From Helichrysum umbraculigerum (lineage: Eukaryota; Streptophyta; Magnoliopsida; Asterales; Asteraceae), in NCBI GenBank assembly GCA_949592205.1, contig CATIUR010000004.1, positions 9,861,001-9,925,000 on the forward strand: a stretch of 64,000 nt of DNA, written 5' to 3'. Numbering within the stretch: position 1 is the stretch's first letter; the number at the start of each line of letters is the position of its first letter. Under the pieces are notes generated by a model. That model was not told the DNA's origin and made no database searches. It worked only from the letters and a program-made list of their open reading frames with translations. The translations under genes and the position numbers were made by a program. This document shows positions 12,001-23,578 of this stretch, one piece after another.

Positions 12001-13435
12001 CGCTCAACTTGAAGCACTCAACGATGAAAACTTGAAAAATGAAGCCTTGCGAGGCTTGGATAAACAATTTGAAATCAAACCCGATGGAACTCGATACTTC
12101 TCTAACCGGGTGTGGTTACCCAAATTCGGAAACTTGCGAGATTTGGTGATGGCTGAAGCTCACAAATCTCGATACTCTATACATCCTGGATCTGACAAGA
12201 TGTATCATGACGTCAAAGGGTTGTATTGGTGGCCTAACATGAAAGTTGACATCGCCTTGTACGTCAGTAAATGCCTAACCTGTTCCAAAGTAAAGACCGA
12301 ACACCAAAGACCCTCTAGGTTGCTTCAACAACCTGAAATTCCTCAATGGAAATGGGAACAGATTTCCATGGACTTCATTACCAAACTACCGAAAACTTCG
12401 AGTGGTTGCGATACCATTTGGGTGATCGTGGACCGTCTCACGAAATCTGCTCATTTTCTGGCCATCAAGGAAACCGACAAGATTGAGCGTCTGACTCGCA
12501 TCTATGTCAAAGAAATCATCTCGCGACATGGTGTACCTATCTCGATCATCTCGGATAGGGACAGCCGTTTTACTTCAAACTTTTGGCAATCGCTACAGAA
12601 ATCTCTTGGTACTCGTCTGGATATGAGTACTGCTTATCACCCGCAAACCGATGGCCAAAGCGAGCGAACTATTCAAACACTGGAGGATATGCTACGAGCC
12701 TGCGTAATCGACTTCGGTACTTCTTGGGAAAATCACTTACCGTTGTGTGAGTTTTCGTACAACAACAGTTACCATACCAGCATAAAGGCGGCACCCTTCG
12801 AGGCACTTTACGGACGTAAGTGCCGATCACCTGTCTGTTGGACTGAGTTAGGAGAATCCCAACTCACGGGTCCAGAAATCATTCAAGAAACTACTGAGAA
12901 AATCGTTGGTATTCAAAACCGGCTGAAAGCCGCGCGTGATCGTCAGAAAAGCTATGCTGACGTGAGACGCAAACACCTTGAGTTCCAGGTAGGAGACAAG
13001 GTACTTCTCAAGGTGGCACCGTGGAAAGGTGTTATTCGATTCGGGAAGCGAGGCAAACTAAATCCTAGATACATCGGACCATTCGAAATCCTTGAAAGGA
13101 TTGGTCCAGTGGCATATCGCCTGCAACTTCCTGCTGAACTTAGCAGCGTACACAACACATTCCACATTTCTAACTTGAAGAAATGTCTGTCTGACGAGAC
13201 GCTGATTATACCGCTCGACGAAATTCAAATCGATGATAAACTTCATTTTGTCGAGAAACCTATGGAAATCATGGACCGAGAGGTCAAGCAATTGAAACAG
13301 AGTCGTATTCCCATAGTAAAAGTCAGGTGGAATTCTAGGCGCGGCCCTGAGTTCACCTGGGAACGGGAAGACCAAATGCGACAGAAATACCCACATCTCT
13401 TCCCAGACAACGCACCGTCCGTGCACTCAAGCTAA
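9026..13435 (+). CDS. Ty3/gypsy Gag-Pol polyprotein with chromodomain-like C-terminus
   Basis: A single 1,469-residue ORF for a full retrotransposon polyprotein. Gag (from MPPKTRPYTDAQ) ends in zinc knuckles: a Cys/His-rich stretch at about 275-300 (CSNCKRFGHLAKDC) and CFGCGNTGHFKKDC at about 315-329. The protease shows LFDTGADRSF near 371. Reverse transcriptase has CIDYRELNK near 607 and the catalytic FIDDILIYS near 708. RNase H starts near VYCDASHQ (about 855). Integrase has the HHCC finger (HPGSDKMYH to CLTCSK, about 1053-1090) and the DDE core (MDFIT, ISDRDS, SERTIQT near 1115, 1175 and 1213). The end (VKVRWNSRRGPEFTWE) is chromodomain-like and in the family is thought to steer integration into chromatin. 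There are no stops or frameshifts. Gag and Pol are in one frame, as usual for this clade. Confidence 0.97.
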   Translation: MPPKTRPYTDAQITSLITQAVTEALARNTPPNSSRNSDAAETTTAKPCSYKDFQNCKPLNFAGTEGAIGLVRWIEKVESVFLICNCAEGDKVKFSVSTFTDTALTWWNTYAQTVSVATAYQLPWEELKKMLRGEYCPRDELKQLEVEFWNHKMQGDDITGYTNRFHQLALLCPTMVDPEYKRIEKFVDGLPERLQDLVTSSKPGTIQSAIRMAHELTANSVGRGTTSTPSANNKRKWEGNPNSSNQTFNKKPEYIKAYTSGTSEKKGYSGNKPYCSKCSRHHDGSCPCSNCKRFGHLAKDCRINISTPNTNAPKACFGCGNTGHFKKDCPKLKNNNNPARGRSFVIKAGEARQDPNVVTGTFLLNDLTASVLFDTGADRSFISEKFSPLLDITPTALDAKYIVELANGKLIETDSIIHNCTLNLTNETFSIDLIPVEIGSFDIIVGMDWLSRHRAEIICHDKLVRIPLVSGGTLVLQGETGRRNLNIVSCLKTRKYLRKGYQAILAHVTEKKSEEKRLEDVPIVRDFPEVFPEDLPGLPPPRQVEFQIELVPGTAPVARAPYRLAPSEMQELSNQLQELLDRGFIRPSSSPWGAPVLFVKKKDGSFRMCIDYRELNKLTIKNRYPLPRIDDLFDQLQGSSVYSKIDLRSGYHQLRVRDNDIPKTAFRTRYGHYEFQVMPFGLTNAPAVFMDLMNRVCKPYLDKFVIVFIDDILIYSCNEQEHAQHLKTILGLLKHEELYAKLSKCEFWIRTVQFLGHVIDSQGIHVDPAKIEAITGWESPTTPTEVRQFLGLAGYYRRFIENFSRIAVPLTTLTQKDKKFDWTDKQESAFQLLKNKLCSAPILSLPEGTDDFVVYCDASHQGLGCVLMQREKVIAYASRQLKIHEKNYTTHDLELGAVVFALKIWRHYVYGTKSTIFTDHKSLQHIFDQKDLNMRQRRWVELLSDYDCEIKFHPGKANVVADALSRKERVKPLRVRALSMTIHNELPAQILTAQLEALNDENLKNEALRGLDKQFEIKPDGTRYFSNRVWLPKFGNLRDLVMAEAHKSRYSIHPGSDKMYHDVKGLYWWPNMKVDIALYVSKCLTCSKVKTEHQRPSRLLQQPEIPQWKWEQISMDFITKLPKTSSGCDTIWVIVDRLTKSAHFLAIKETDKIERLTRIYVKEIISRHGVPISIISDRDSRFTSNFWQSLQKSLGTRLDMSTAYHPQTDGQSERTIQTLEDMLRACVIDFGTSWENHLPLCEFSYNNSYHTSIKAAPFEALYGRKCRSPVCWTELGESQLTGPEIIQETTEKIVGIQNRLKAARDRQKSYADVRRKHLEFQVGDKVLLKVAPWKGVIRFGKRGKLNPRYIGPFEILERIGPVAYRLQLPAELSSVHNTFHISNLKKCLSDETLIIPLDEIQIDDKLHFVEKPMEIMDREVKQLKQSRIPIVKVRWNSRRGPEFTWEREDQMRQKYPHLFPDNAPSVHSS

Positions 13436-13458
13436 TTTCGGGACGAAATTTCTTTAAC

Positions 13459-13468
13459 AAGGGGAGAA
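13459..13468 (+). other. polypurine tract of gypsy element
   Basis: AAGGGGAGAA directly before the 3' LTR, the usual primer for plus-strand cDNA. Confidence 0.9.
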
Positions 13469-15812
13469 TGTAACACCTGCTAAATTAGGATAATTAATTA
13501 TGCCTAATTAATTGTAACTAGTTGTAATTAGTATGTAATAGGACTAATTGCAGACTCTATTTGTATATATATAAGGTGATTTATATATATATGAGTGTAC
13601 TTACGCGATTTGGATAAATCGTACGAATTAACCGGACGGAGTCCGACACAGTTACTTGGACGTTGGTGACAGAAACTTACCTAAATAATGAGAACGTATT
13701 TTATTATATAAAATACACAGCGAACAAACATTATTTTAATATCGCGACGACATTTTAAATAATTTAACGAATACGTATTAAACGCGAGTTAAGAATTTTA
13801 ATACTTCGACAAATGTTTTTATAATTAATTTCAAGGTATTTCATTAAAATATTCCCGTCACCTTTTAAAAATATAACTGCTTGATATAACGTTTAAACGA
13901 CGGAAGAAACGGACACCGCACGGAGCGCGGAGGCGCGAACTGAAAATGGGAGGCTTAACCTCCCACCTCCTTTTCTTTTCTTTTCATTTTCTCATTTTCT
14001 TTCTCTTTCTCCTTTCTTTTCTCTCTAATCTACCAACCAACCAAATACCCCCAACTTCACAAAATCGACAAATAAACATACTAAACGCACGCGAATCATA
14101 CTACTCTTTTGGAAGAAAACGACCACCGTATCCCGATCTATCTTTCCATCTTTTCGGATTTTCAATCCGACATTTTGTAAGTTCCCGACAAAACCCGAAA
14201 CTCTCCGTTTTTACTCATTTTTACGTTTTTATGGTTTATATATGCTTAAAATGTCCAAAAATGGGTTGGGTAAAAGGTTTGGACCTAACGGGAGTTTTTC
14301 GACCGATTTTCCGGCCACCTATTTCCGATCAGACCGCTACGTCGCAGAGACGCTGGGCTATCTGCGACGTAGCTCAAAACGTCGCATTACACCTCACAAC
14401 GTCGCACATAGCGACGTCGTTACCAACGTCGCATTAAGTGGCCGACGTCGCACTTAGCGACGTCGCGACCTACGTCGCACAAAAATCTCAACGTCGCATT
14501 AGCGACGCCACCCCCTACGTCGCATTGATTTGCGAAGGTCGCATCATGCGACGTACATGCCCACGTCGCACCCTACGTCGCTTGCAACGTCGCATGCTAC
14601 GTCGCATGCTACGTCGCACAAACCAGAAACTAGAAAAACACAGATTTTTACCAAGTGTCGGAACCAAGATTTTAACACCTGATTCAACGATACATATAAG
14701 GTTAACACTCTGAATCATTATTACAAACCGTCACCAACGGGCCATAATTGTTCTCAAACTACAAACGGATTACTAAACAAACACTTGGACATAATGAGTT
14801 GTGTACACAACTAGCCTAGATGGTCTTGCGAGACATCTACTTACTTAACTTTATATGTTTAGGCATTTGAAGGTTACGGGTTCGGAGAACCTACGGTTGA
14901 TATTACTTACTCGTTTATTGATATAAACGTACTTGCAAAGACTCAGGTGAGTCTTACGGCCCCACTTTTACTGTTTTATCTTATTGGGGGAGATACATGC
15001 TACTACTTTTTCTTGAACACAAGTACTAAACTGTTTACTATACCAAACGGAATTGCATGAGTTGTTACTATTTACAGAAGTCTCTCCATCATATATCGTT
15101 AGTTATGGACTTAAGCGCGAACACTAGTTAATGGATCCATTAGGGAAATGACCCTCCCCACCCGGGGCAGTAGCGCTGCCACGTACTGATTTACACGTAG
15201 AAACGGGTGACTACTTATTCGTTACTAATGCTTGCTCATTTACGAGCATGTCACGGGAGCAAACTTATTACTTACGGGTTAAGCTTCGATTATGAGCCTC
15301 ATGGCAACGGTATAAACTTACTTACTTACATTTGCGGGATTGCAAATACTGGTTTACGATTTCTGGACTGAAATTGCTGATTTTACGCCTGCGGGCATTA
15401 CTGATGAAACCTCGTGTTCAAAGCTGATATTACTTACAAACCTGTGAGATTCACCAACCTTTTGGTTGACACTTTTTAGCATGTTTTCTCAGGTACCCGG
15501 ATGGAGTAGGATTACTCCAGGATTTTAGCTAGAGTCGCATGATTTCAACACAACTGCATTAACGGAGATTCTTAGCATTATCTTTTGTATATTACGATTA
15601 TGTAGTAGAATCTCCCGCTATACGCGTGGACTCTAGGGGAAACTACATTTTGTATACGAAAACACTAAGTTTTCAAACATTATATCTATGGAATGTAACA
15701 AATTTACAAAACTTCTCATTTAGAGGTCGTTTGCTGTATATCTTGTGCTTTGTATATTGATTAGTAACACCCAAGTATGCTTCCGCAAATCACTAAATTT
15801 GGGGGTGTTACA
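13469..15812 (+). repeat. 3' LTR of inner gypsy element
   Basis: 2,344 bp, same length as the 5' LTR. By eye I see three substitutions: near 13904 (G/A), near 15227 (G/A) and near 15714 (G/T). The GTCGCA block is at 14336-14620. It is followed by TSD CTATG at 15813-15817. Confidence 0.96.
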
Positions 15813-15817
15813 CTATG

Positions 15818-16828
15818 TGGTTAGATGATGCTCCTTCTCTTTGAATTGTTGTTTTGATATACGATTGTGTAAATCGCCCAAATGAAGATTTTTGGATTTT
15901 AAATATGTTGGTCAATATGTTGTATTTGACTTTGAAAGTCAAACAGAGAAAAGAGTCTAGTATATGTGGTTTTGTTTCGGTTAAAAGTGATGAAAAGTGA
16001 AAAAGGGTCAATTAGGATTGGTTGGTCAACTGTGAAGTTGACAAATAGTCAACAGAGTTGAAATGGTCAAATAAATGTGATTTGGTTGTTGAATAGGTTG
16101 AAAAGTTGTTACATCATGAAACGGGTCAAAATAGTGTCAAAACGGGTTTAAAGTGGTCACGTGATGAATTTAGTGTGTGGTGGTGTTATGGGTTGGTTTT
16201 TAATTGCTTTAAGTTTGTTTTGAGAAGTTAAATAAGTGTGCAAAATAGTGGAGTTCAATTGTATATGGTTAGTGAATTGATATGTTCTTAAAATGGTCAT
16301 TTTAGTGCCGAAAAGAGTCATACGCCAAAATCCCGCGTTTTTGGGAAATTTGGAAAAGTGAAAAAGTAGAAAGTTTCGTTTCGTCGATATGGAGATGACT
16401 GCAAATTTTTAAGGTCTAACTCGAAGCGGTTTGGATTTTATGCGCGTCGAAAGTTCGTGTTTTGGTATTAAGTGAAAATGGTCCAGGGTCTGCTGTGCAG
16501 GGGGTGTACCCGGCGGGTAACCCCTTTGCCCGGCGGGTAAGTGATGAAGCCGGCGGCTTCCCAACCGGCTTCCCAGCCGGCTTCCCTTAAAAAGGTTCTG
16601 ATCAAAAATGTTTGTTGAAAGTATATTGTACCCGGCGGGTAGGGTCCATACCCGGCGGGTATGGACCAATTTTGGTGATTTTTAGTTTTTAACTTGTATT
16701 TTGAGTTAAGATTCATATAGGGTTGGTTTAAATCAATTAGTGTTCATGAATGGGACCTAATAGAATGTATTTTAGTGTATAAAGTGAGTAAAAAAAAAAA
16801 AAAACGGTCATGTTTTCGGGGCGTTTCA
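15818..16828 (+). repeat. left LTR of outer element, 3' portion
   Basis: This is the remaining 1,011 bp of the outer left LTR after the gypsy insertion, ending GGGGCGTTTCA. It matches 19425-20413 except for a 20-bp indel in the CCCGGCGGGTA array, one A in a homopolymer and a few substitutions. The total length of the rejoined LTR, 2,809 bp, exceeds the right LTR (2,790) by exactly these indels. Confidence 0.93.
16500..16662 (+). repeat. TACCCGGCGGGTA palindrome cluster in outer LTR
   Basis: Four to five copies of TACCCGGCGGGTA or its core, a 13-mer with perfect 6-bp dyad arms around a central G. Between them lie copies of CCGGCTTCCC. It is GC-rich in an AT-rich LTR. The right LTR carries the cluster at 20108-20240 with one unit fewer. 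Confidence 0.85.
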
Positions 16829-17623
16829 AGTTGGTATCAGAGCAATGGTTTAAGAGAGTTAGGTGATCCATGATAGGATTGCTTAAACTTAAACCATTTA
16901 TGATTATTGAATTGTTATGATTATGATTATGTTTAACAGTGAAATTGATTTTATGATGTATAAGTGCAGAGATGGATTGATAGAGATAAAAGTAAGTGTT
17001 TATGTGAAATTATTTGTTGTAGTTATGTGTATGAGTTCGAATTGAATAAGTAGCAAAGTAGTTCTGATTATGTGCTTAATTGGTAAATTAATTATTATGT
17101 GTTATGTGTTTGTGTGGGAATCACATTGAAAAACGATGATATGAGATAACTTGAGAATGAAGTGTGTATAACATAATATGTCTACGCCTGATCACCGTAG
17201 TCATATTATGCTATTTCACATAGAATTGTTGGAGTTATCAAATATCAAAGTGATTTAGTGTGATTGTTGAGATAAAGTGTAAGGGAAGAGGTGTTTAACA
17301 TATGTGAATTGCGGGTTAAATATTATGATAAGATGAAATAATAGAGAGAGTAGGAGTAATAGACTTGTGTTTAGTGTTGTGTATTTCACTAATTATGTGA
17401 AACCAATATGTAAGGGATATACGATTAAGAACTTGTAGAGTTAGTATTGATAATGTACGTGGTGGTGCTAGAGAATAGTAATATATGCGTTTAAGTATGA
17501 CTAGTGAACTAAGTGAAGTGTTTTGAGCAAGATTAAGTGTTTGTGTATGAACAGAGATAACGTTAAGACTGAGTAGTACAAGTGTCATTCGTGAGGACAT
17601 GAATGAAATAAGTGGGGGAGAGT
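16829..17623 (+). other. short non-coding interior of outer LTR element
   Basis: Only 795 bp lie between the LTRs. The initiator-Met primer site TGGTATCAGAGC is at 16832-16843 and a polypurine tract (AGTGGGGGAGAG) at 17611-17622. No reading frame resembles gag or pol. The primer site, polypurine tract and LTR ends are what is needed in cis; all proteins must come in trans. Confidence 0.88.
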
Positions 17624-20412
17624 TGTAACACCCCAAGTTTCAGGAATTTAAAATCGTACGCGGATATATTTTTATAATGAAATATAAATAAGTAGATACC
17701 GAGATATAGTGAAAAACGTAAGTGGTTTTATCAGTTTTAGACTGTAAAGTTTAAAAAGGGATAAGATTTAACAGATAAATACACATATATACGTATATAT
17801 CCTTATTTCTTTTTAAAGAAATCCAGAGAGATAGAGAACTAGAGCGAGAGAAAACAGAGAAACCACAGGGACGATTTTTACTTCCATTTCCTTCAATCCA
17901 ATTCATGATTCAAGCTAGAAATCTTTGAGTAATCATCTCCTTTATCCTTCTTAATCAATAGTAAGTGATTTCTTTATGATTTATGCTAGGGTTTATGAGT
18001 TTTATGGGGTTTTTATGGGTTTTGTGAAATTAGTGAATTTAGCTACGAAATTAGGGTTTGAAATTGATTGAATTAGTGTTGTTTAGTGTTTTGATTATGA
18101 TTATGAACCATATATCATTATGAAAGTGATTAATTTGAAGTATGTAGTTAGTGATTAAAGTGGGGTTTTGATGAAACTTCATGAATTAGTGATTTTGATA
18201 TGGAATTGGTGTTTAACATGTTGAATTGATGCTAATGGAGCTAAATAGTGAAAGAATTTGTGTTAAAATGAGTTAAAGAATTATAAGTAGTAATATGTTC
18301 ATAAAGGTTTTTATTATGATTATGCTTATGATTATGATAATAAAGCTAGTGATTGTGTTAGTTGATTTATAGTGAATTAAAATAGTGAAAGATTAAAGTG
18401 ATCATAAGAAGTAGTTTTAGTGTAAATGATTAAAGAGTTAATTTAGTGAATTACGATTATGAAAATAGAGCATGAAATTAGTAGAAAAGTGAATGTGTAA
18501 TTAGTGTTTAATTATGTTGTTATGTATAATATGATTATGTAGGTTTCTAGAGACGTGGAAGCTTATGATGATCAACATGGAGTAGTCGATTAAAAGAGTA
18601 TGGTGAGTGATACGGGGGTTAAACAGGTGATTTGATTGTGTAGTACCGTATAGCTCGCGGGCTAGAGGTTTGCACAATCAAGGAAAAGTTATTTGTTGTT
18701 GTGTGTTTACTTAGTTTGTTGTATTAAATTAATTGTTTATATTTAATTGTTATGTGATTACATATTATTTGGAAAAGTCAGTAGTGATTACTCATTAGCA
18801 AGTAATGAGGATGCCACTAGCTTGAAGGTAAAGGTAAAGTTATTTGTTAATAGTGTACAATTCAATTGTGTTGGATTCGGATTGCAGTTGTGCAAGAGAC
18901 TACACAATTGGGTGGAAGGTTACTTGTTAATATATGTGAATTAAATAGTGATTTTGTGATGAATAGTGTACGATTCGATTGTATTGGATTCGGATTGCAG
19001 TTGAGCAAGAGACTATACAATCGGGTGGAAGTTGTTTATTATATGATTGATTTCTTATATGTGTATTTAAGATTTTGTGAAAAGTTGTGATGGTTGTCGA
19101 TTAGTGTTGTGAGTACGGTTAATAAAATGATTATGTGTACAGATACTGTGGTGAATAAAGAAGCTAACTACGGTTAGCATAGTGTTCAGGGTTCAGTGTA
19201 CAGTGTTCAGAGAAATAGAGTTCAGTGATTATATGTTTAAGTAGTCATGTGTTGATATGTGTTAATAGTGTTATGTGGAATTGCTTGCTTAATTGCCTGT
19301 GTACTCACTAAGCAGTGGTGCTTACCCGTTTCAGTGTTTATTATGTAGGTTGAGGTTTGGCTAGCGATACGTGGATAAAGAATGTGCTTATGTTAGCGAA
19401 GTGGATAAGGAGCTAACTATGTGGTTAGATGATGCTCCTTCTCTTTGAATTGTTGTTTTGATATACGATTGTGTAAATCGCCCAAATGAAGATTTTTGGA
19501 TTTTAAATATGTTGGTCAATATGTTGTATTTGACTTTGAAAGTCAAACAGAGAAAAGAGTCTAGTATATGTGGTTTTGTTTCGGTTAAAAGTGATGAAAA
19601 GTGAAAAAGGGTCAATTAGGATTGGTTGGTCAACTGTGAAGTTGACAAATAGTCAACAGAGTTGAAATGGTCAAATAAATGTGATTTGGTTGTTGAATAG
19701 GTTGAAAAGTTGTTACATCATGAAACGGGTCAAAATAGTGTCAAAACGGGTTTAAAGTGGTCACGTGATGAATTTAGTGTGTGGTGGTGTTATGGGTTGG
19801 TTTTTAATTGCTTTAAGTTTGTTTTGAGAAGTTAAATAAGTGTGCAAAATAGTGGAGTTCAATTGTATATGGTTAGTGAATTGATATGTTCTTAAAATGG
19901 TCATTTTAGTGCCGAAAAGAGTCATACGCCAAAATCCCGCGTTTTTGGGAAATTTGGAAAAGTGAAAAAGTAGAAAGTTTCGTTTCGTCGATATGGAGAT
20001 GACTGCAAATTTTTAAGGTCTAACTCGAAGCGGTTTGGATTTTATGCGCGTCGAAAGTTCGTGTTTTGGTATTAAGTGAAAATGGTCCAGGGTCTGCTGT
20101 GCAGGGGGTGTACCCGGCGGGTAACCCCTTTGCCCGGCGGGTAAGTGATGAAGCCGGCGGCTTCCCAACCGGCTTCCCAGCCGGCTTCCCTTAAAAAGGT
20201 TCTGATCAAAAATGTTTGTTGAAAGTATATTGTACCCGGCGGGTATGGACCAATTTTGGTGATTTTTAGTTTTTAACTTGTATTTTGAGTTAAGATTCAT
20301 ATAGGGTTGGTTTAAATCAATTAGTGTTGATGAATGGGACCTAATAGAATGTATTTTAGTGTATAAAGTGAGTAAAAAAAAAAAAAAAACGGTCGTGTTT
20401 TCGGGGCGTTTC

Positions 20413-20413
<1 letters not shown>
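17624..20413 (+). repeat. right LTR of outer element
   Basis: 2,790 bp, uninterrupted, and the best source for the intact LTR and for the empty site of the gypsy insertion. It holds the TACCCGGCGGGTA cluster at 20108-20240 near its 3' end and is followed by TSD CCCTA. Confidence 0.95.

Positions 20414-20416
<3 letters not shown>

Positions 20417-20469
<53 letters not shown>
20417..20469. repeat. (TA)n microsatellite
   Basis: About 53 bp of TA. It is the original right border of copy A, now separated from it by the outer LTR element, and the left border of the next element. Confidence 0.95.
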
Positions 20470-20473
<4 letters not shown>

Positions 20474-21284
20474 ATGATCTAGAGGGAAGTGCATTTTTTG
20501 AGGGAAGGGGGGAAGTGTTGATCTAACCAATCATCTCATCTAAGCAAATTAAGGTGCACCATATTATTGTAGTATGTATTTCATGTAAATTTAATGCAAG
20601 CATGGAGGTACCAATAAGAGTATGACATGTGTACAATGAAAACCCATTTACCCCTAAAATAAATTATCTCACAAACGACGAGTCAAAAAATTATGAAAAT
20701 TGCACCATAAAATTCAGCGTTTTCTCCTCTTCGATTTAAGATCACTCAAGACATATTTTCGACAAGTTTATTTTTTTTTTTTCATTTTTTGATGGGTTTT
20801 ACAAATTAGTATGCATCAAAATGCATCTTATTAGTATTTGTGAACATAAATGTTAATGTATATTAATTTAAAAACTGATTTACACCGAATCAAATATAGC
20901 TATTTGAAAATAATGAGGATTTGTTCTGATTGTAGTGGTTGTTAAATACATCAATACAATGTGAACCAATTTATGTTAAGATGCATCACAATGCATACTA
21001 TTATCCCACCAAAAAATGAAAAAAAAATTGTCGAAAATATGCATTGATGGATCTTAAATCGAAAGGGAGAAAACGCTGAGTTTTATAGTGCAATTTTCAT
21101 AATTTTTCGACTTGCCATTTGTGAGATAATTTGTTTTGGGGGTAAATAAGTAAATGGGTTTTGATTATTATTGAGGTGATCACATGATTGCACCCCCACA
21201 CTAATTATCATAGAATTCATCATATTAATGGTAGTGATTCACTTCCTCCTTCCCCCATTTTTTGCACTTCCCCCTAGATCACTA

Positions 21285-21286
<2 letters not shown>
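20470..21286. mobile_element. (TA)n-flanked MITE B with long inverted ends
   Basis: An 817-bp non-coding unit between two (TA)n tracts. The two ends are inverted repeats of about 50 bp (left TGATCTAGAGGGAAGTGCA; right end, reversed, TGATCTAGGGGGAAGTGCA). A second inverted pair lies inside: 20662-20790 pairs with about 21000-21130 (core TGCACCATAAAATTCAGCG on the left arm). The inner arm sequence recurs at 63285-63430 and, inverted, at 63650-63790, so a wider family exists. No coding sequence is present. Confidence 0.7.

Positions 21287-21357
<71 letters not shown>
21287..21357. repeat. (AT)n microsatellite
   Basis: About 71 bp of AT repeat shared as border by element B (left) and copy C (right). 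Confidence 0.95.
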
Positions 21358-21361
<4 letters not shown>

Positions 21362-22632
21362 GGAGATCCTTGGGGAAGTAAAATAATTAGGGAAGGAGGG
21401 AAGTGATTCTCAGCCACACATTCTGGTCAACTCAAAAGTCAACGCGTTGGCATTTTTGTAAATAACTTGAAATCACCTCCCAGAACGTTAACATGCATTT
21501 CAAAAGCATGTTAATCAAAAATAACTAAAAACGTGATTTTCATCTTAAATTCATCAAATTAAAGCTTGAAACTTGCAAAAATAAATTTAAAAACACTAAT
21601 ACACAACTCGTTGAGCAAGATTGATTAACAATTGTTAGATTCAATAAAAAAAAATGTTAGAAAATAGATTTCATGAAGAAAAATGTAGAAACCCATAAAA
21701 AAATCACAAATTCATTCAATTGAGTACAAAATTGAGATGTATATAAAGTAAAATTCAAATAAATCGATCATATACATCAATAATCAAACAAACTTGTAGT
21801 TATTTTACGTTTTACACAAAAAAAAATCTCAAAATCAAAATTTTCAGAAAGTTAACACTCATTTGAAATGCATGTTATAAAAATTACAATTTAAATATTC
21901 ATTTACGATGAATATTTTCGCTTATATATGTTATTAGTGTATAATAACTCATATTCATCATAAATGCATGTTAACATCTCATTGAGTCTTTAACATTCAT
22001 TTATGACGAATATTAACTTATATAATGCTGATGAACATTATAACATTCATTTATAATGCATATTAACTCATATATATTGTAATACATTGATGAATGTTAT
22101 GTTATAACGTTCAACGATGTATAATAACTTATATAAGGTAATATTCAACAAATATGAATGTTTAAGAATCTTACTTGTAATTTTGATTAACATGCATTGC
22201 AAATGTATGTTAACGTTCTGGATATTTTCAAATTTGTGAAATTTGATGATTAATGACAACCATAATTTGATTAATTACATGTTTATAAGTTTTGTATGAC
22301 GAAATTCGTTTAATTTTATTGTTTTCATTGGCAAAATAAAATTTTATATAATAACCCAAAAGTTATACCAAAAATTCATAATTTTTGATGATTTCAAATC
22401 ATGACGAATTGAAGATATGTATCAATGTGTTTGATGGATTGGAAAGTTTATAATGTTTTTGGTTGATGAATTATTGAATTTGATGCTTTAATTTTGGATT
22501 TTAGACTAAAGTTGATTAAATGGGTATTGTATATGTATTATTTATTGTATGAAAAAGGTGGGAGAAAATTAATGGCTAGGATTTGCTTCCCTCTTTCCCT
22601 CAAACTTGATGCTTCCCTCTTGATCCTTCCCC
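21358..22632 (+). mobile_element. (TA)n-flanked element, copy C (Micron-like MITE)
   Basis: Second copy of the 2179-3449 element in the same orientation, nearly identical, with scattered substitutions and small indels. It ends GATCCTTCCCC at a short (TA)n tract (22633-22647). It is intact at both borders, so it defines the element's ends better than copy A. From 22648 to 22844 I see nothing recognisable. Confidence 0.65.
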
Positions 22633-22849
22633 TATATATATATATATCCTCTACTACGTGTAGTTCACTCCAGATTTTCAATTACTCTATTCTATTCGTT
22701 GGCATGAATCCACCACTATCGATATATGTTAAGTAATTAGGTTCAGAATTATAAAAAGCACGGAGGAAATATAAAGGTTCACTAGGTGTGAGTAGTTACA
22801 TAAGCTCAAGTTTAAGCAATGTATTCAACTATCTAACATATATTTCTAC

Positions 22850-23436
22850 TATTAGAAATATATATCTAGCAGTATATTGTGACATTATTGCATAGTCAAA
22901 AAGATAGGATCTTGTCATATCTTGTGAGACCACACGTAACGGGCTTGTGTGGCAAGCGTTATCACCTCTCACAACGCCATAATGCTCCTAGTGGGGCGTT
23001 GTGGCTTGGCGTTCTGGAAGCGTTGTGGTTGGGATAACGGAGAAAAAAAGGAGCGTTGTGATTTTTTTATTCTTTTTTTTTTTTTTTTTTGCTTTGATTG
23101 TTTTATTTAGTTAGTAGGTGGGTGGGTCCCAGAATGGAGAAAAAAAGTGGCGTTCTGGTGTTATGATTAGGGGCGTTCTGGTGTTATAGTTTGATGCTGA
23201 TGTGGCGCTGATGTAGCAGCTGAAAAAGTGGCGTTCTGATGTTACGGTTACGTATGGTCTGATAGTCATTCACAGCTAATAGATAGAAATCTGACAGCTA
23301 TATGTTTGACTTTATGAAGATTGTATTCCCTATATTTAGACATGCATTGTACATCGATAATGATATAAAAACACATATTGAGTTCTTCTTTCTTTTGTCT
23401 ATGTTTATCATTCTTTCTTTACCTTGTTAGTTTTCA
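22850..23436 (+). repeat. 5' LTR of copia element, interrupted by a MITE
   Basis: Begins TATTAGAAATATATATC and ends GTTAGTTTTCA. Subtracting the MITE and one TSD copy leaves 252 bp, the exact length of the 3' LTR. The first dinucleotide is TA rather than TG in both LTRs. Confidence 0.9.
22928..23259. mobile_element. PIF/Harbinger-like MITE in copia LTR
   Basis: 332 bp with inverted ends GACCACACGTAACGG and, reversed, GACCATACGTAACCG. It is flanked by TGA at 22925-22927 and 23260-23262. The 3' LTR at 26294-26300 reads straight through with one TGA, so the empty site is in this window. The interior has repeated GGCGTT motifs and a poly(T) run. Confidence 0.8.
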
Positions 23437-23451
23437 TGGTATCAGAGCACC
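23437..23451 (+). other. primer binding site of copia element
   Basis: TGGTATCAGAGCACC immediately follows the 5' LTR; it is complementary to initiator tRNA-Met. Confidence 0.9.
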
Positions 23452-23535
23452 ATGACTTCTGAAATTCCAGTGTCCATTTTCATTCTGAAGTTTTCAATTC
23501 TGCTTCAGACTTCGTCCTTTTTCACCCAGTAGATC

Positions 23536-23574
23536 CAATAAAATAATAATAATAATAATAATAACAATAATAAA
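23536..23574 (+). repeat. (AAT)n microsatellite in copia leader
   Basis: Short AAT repeat with one AAC interruption, a few bases before the gag start at 23579. Confidence 0.85.
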
Positions 23575-23578
23575 AGGT

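Larger units (their letters stand above)
5250..15812 (+). mobile_element. intact Ty3/gypsy LTR retrotransposon (chromovirus-like)
   Basis: A complete 10,563-bp element. The LTRs are each exactly 2,344 bp, with perfect terminal inverted repeats TGTAACACC/GGTGTTACA. It has a 5-bp target duplication (CTATG), an initiator-Met primer binding site three bases after the 5' LTR, one uninterrupted gag-pol ORF, and a polypurine tract before the 3' LTR. I counted three differences between the LTRs, so the insertion is very recent. The chromodomain-like C-terminus places it among chromoviruses, probably Tekay/Del-like. It also has a second ORF before gag. Everything needed for retrotransposition looks present, so it may be capable of moving and could supply proteins to non-autonomous relatives. 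Confidence 0.95.
3452..20413 (+). mobile_element. non-autonomous LTR retrotransposon with very long LTRs, host of a nested gypsy element
   Basis: The element begins TGTAACACCCC and ends GGGGCGTTTCA (imperfect inverted ends) and is flanked by the 5-bp duplication CCCTA at 3447-3451 and 20414-20418. Without the nested gypsy element it would be two LTRs of about 2.8 kb around only 795 bp of non-coding interior. It has a methionine-initiator tRNA primer site and a polypurine tract but no gag or pol. It must have moved with proteins from another element. The two LTRs differ by about six substitutions, one 20-bp indel and one A in a homopolymer (counted by eye), so it is young, though older than the element inside it. 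Confidence 0.9.
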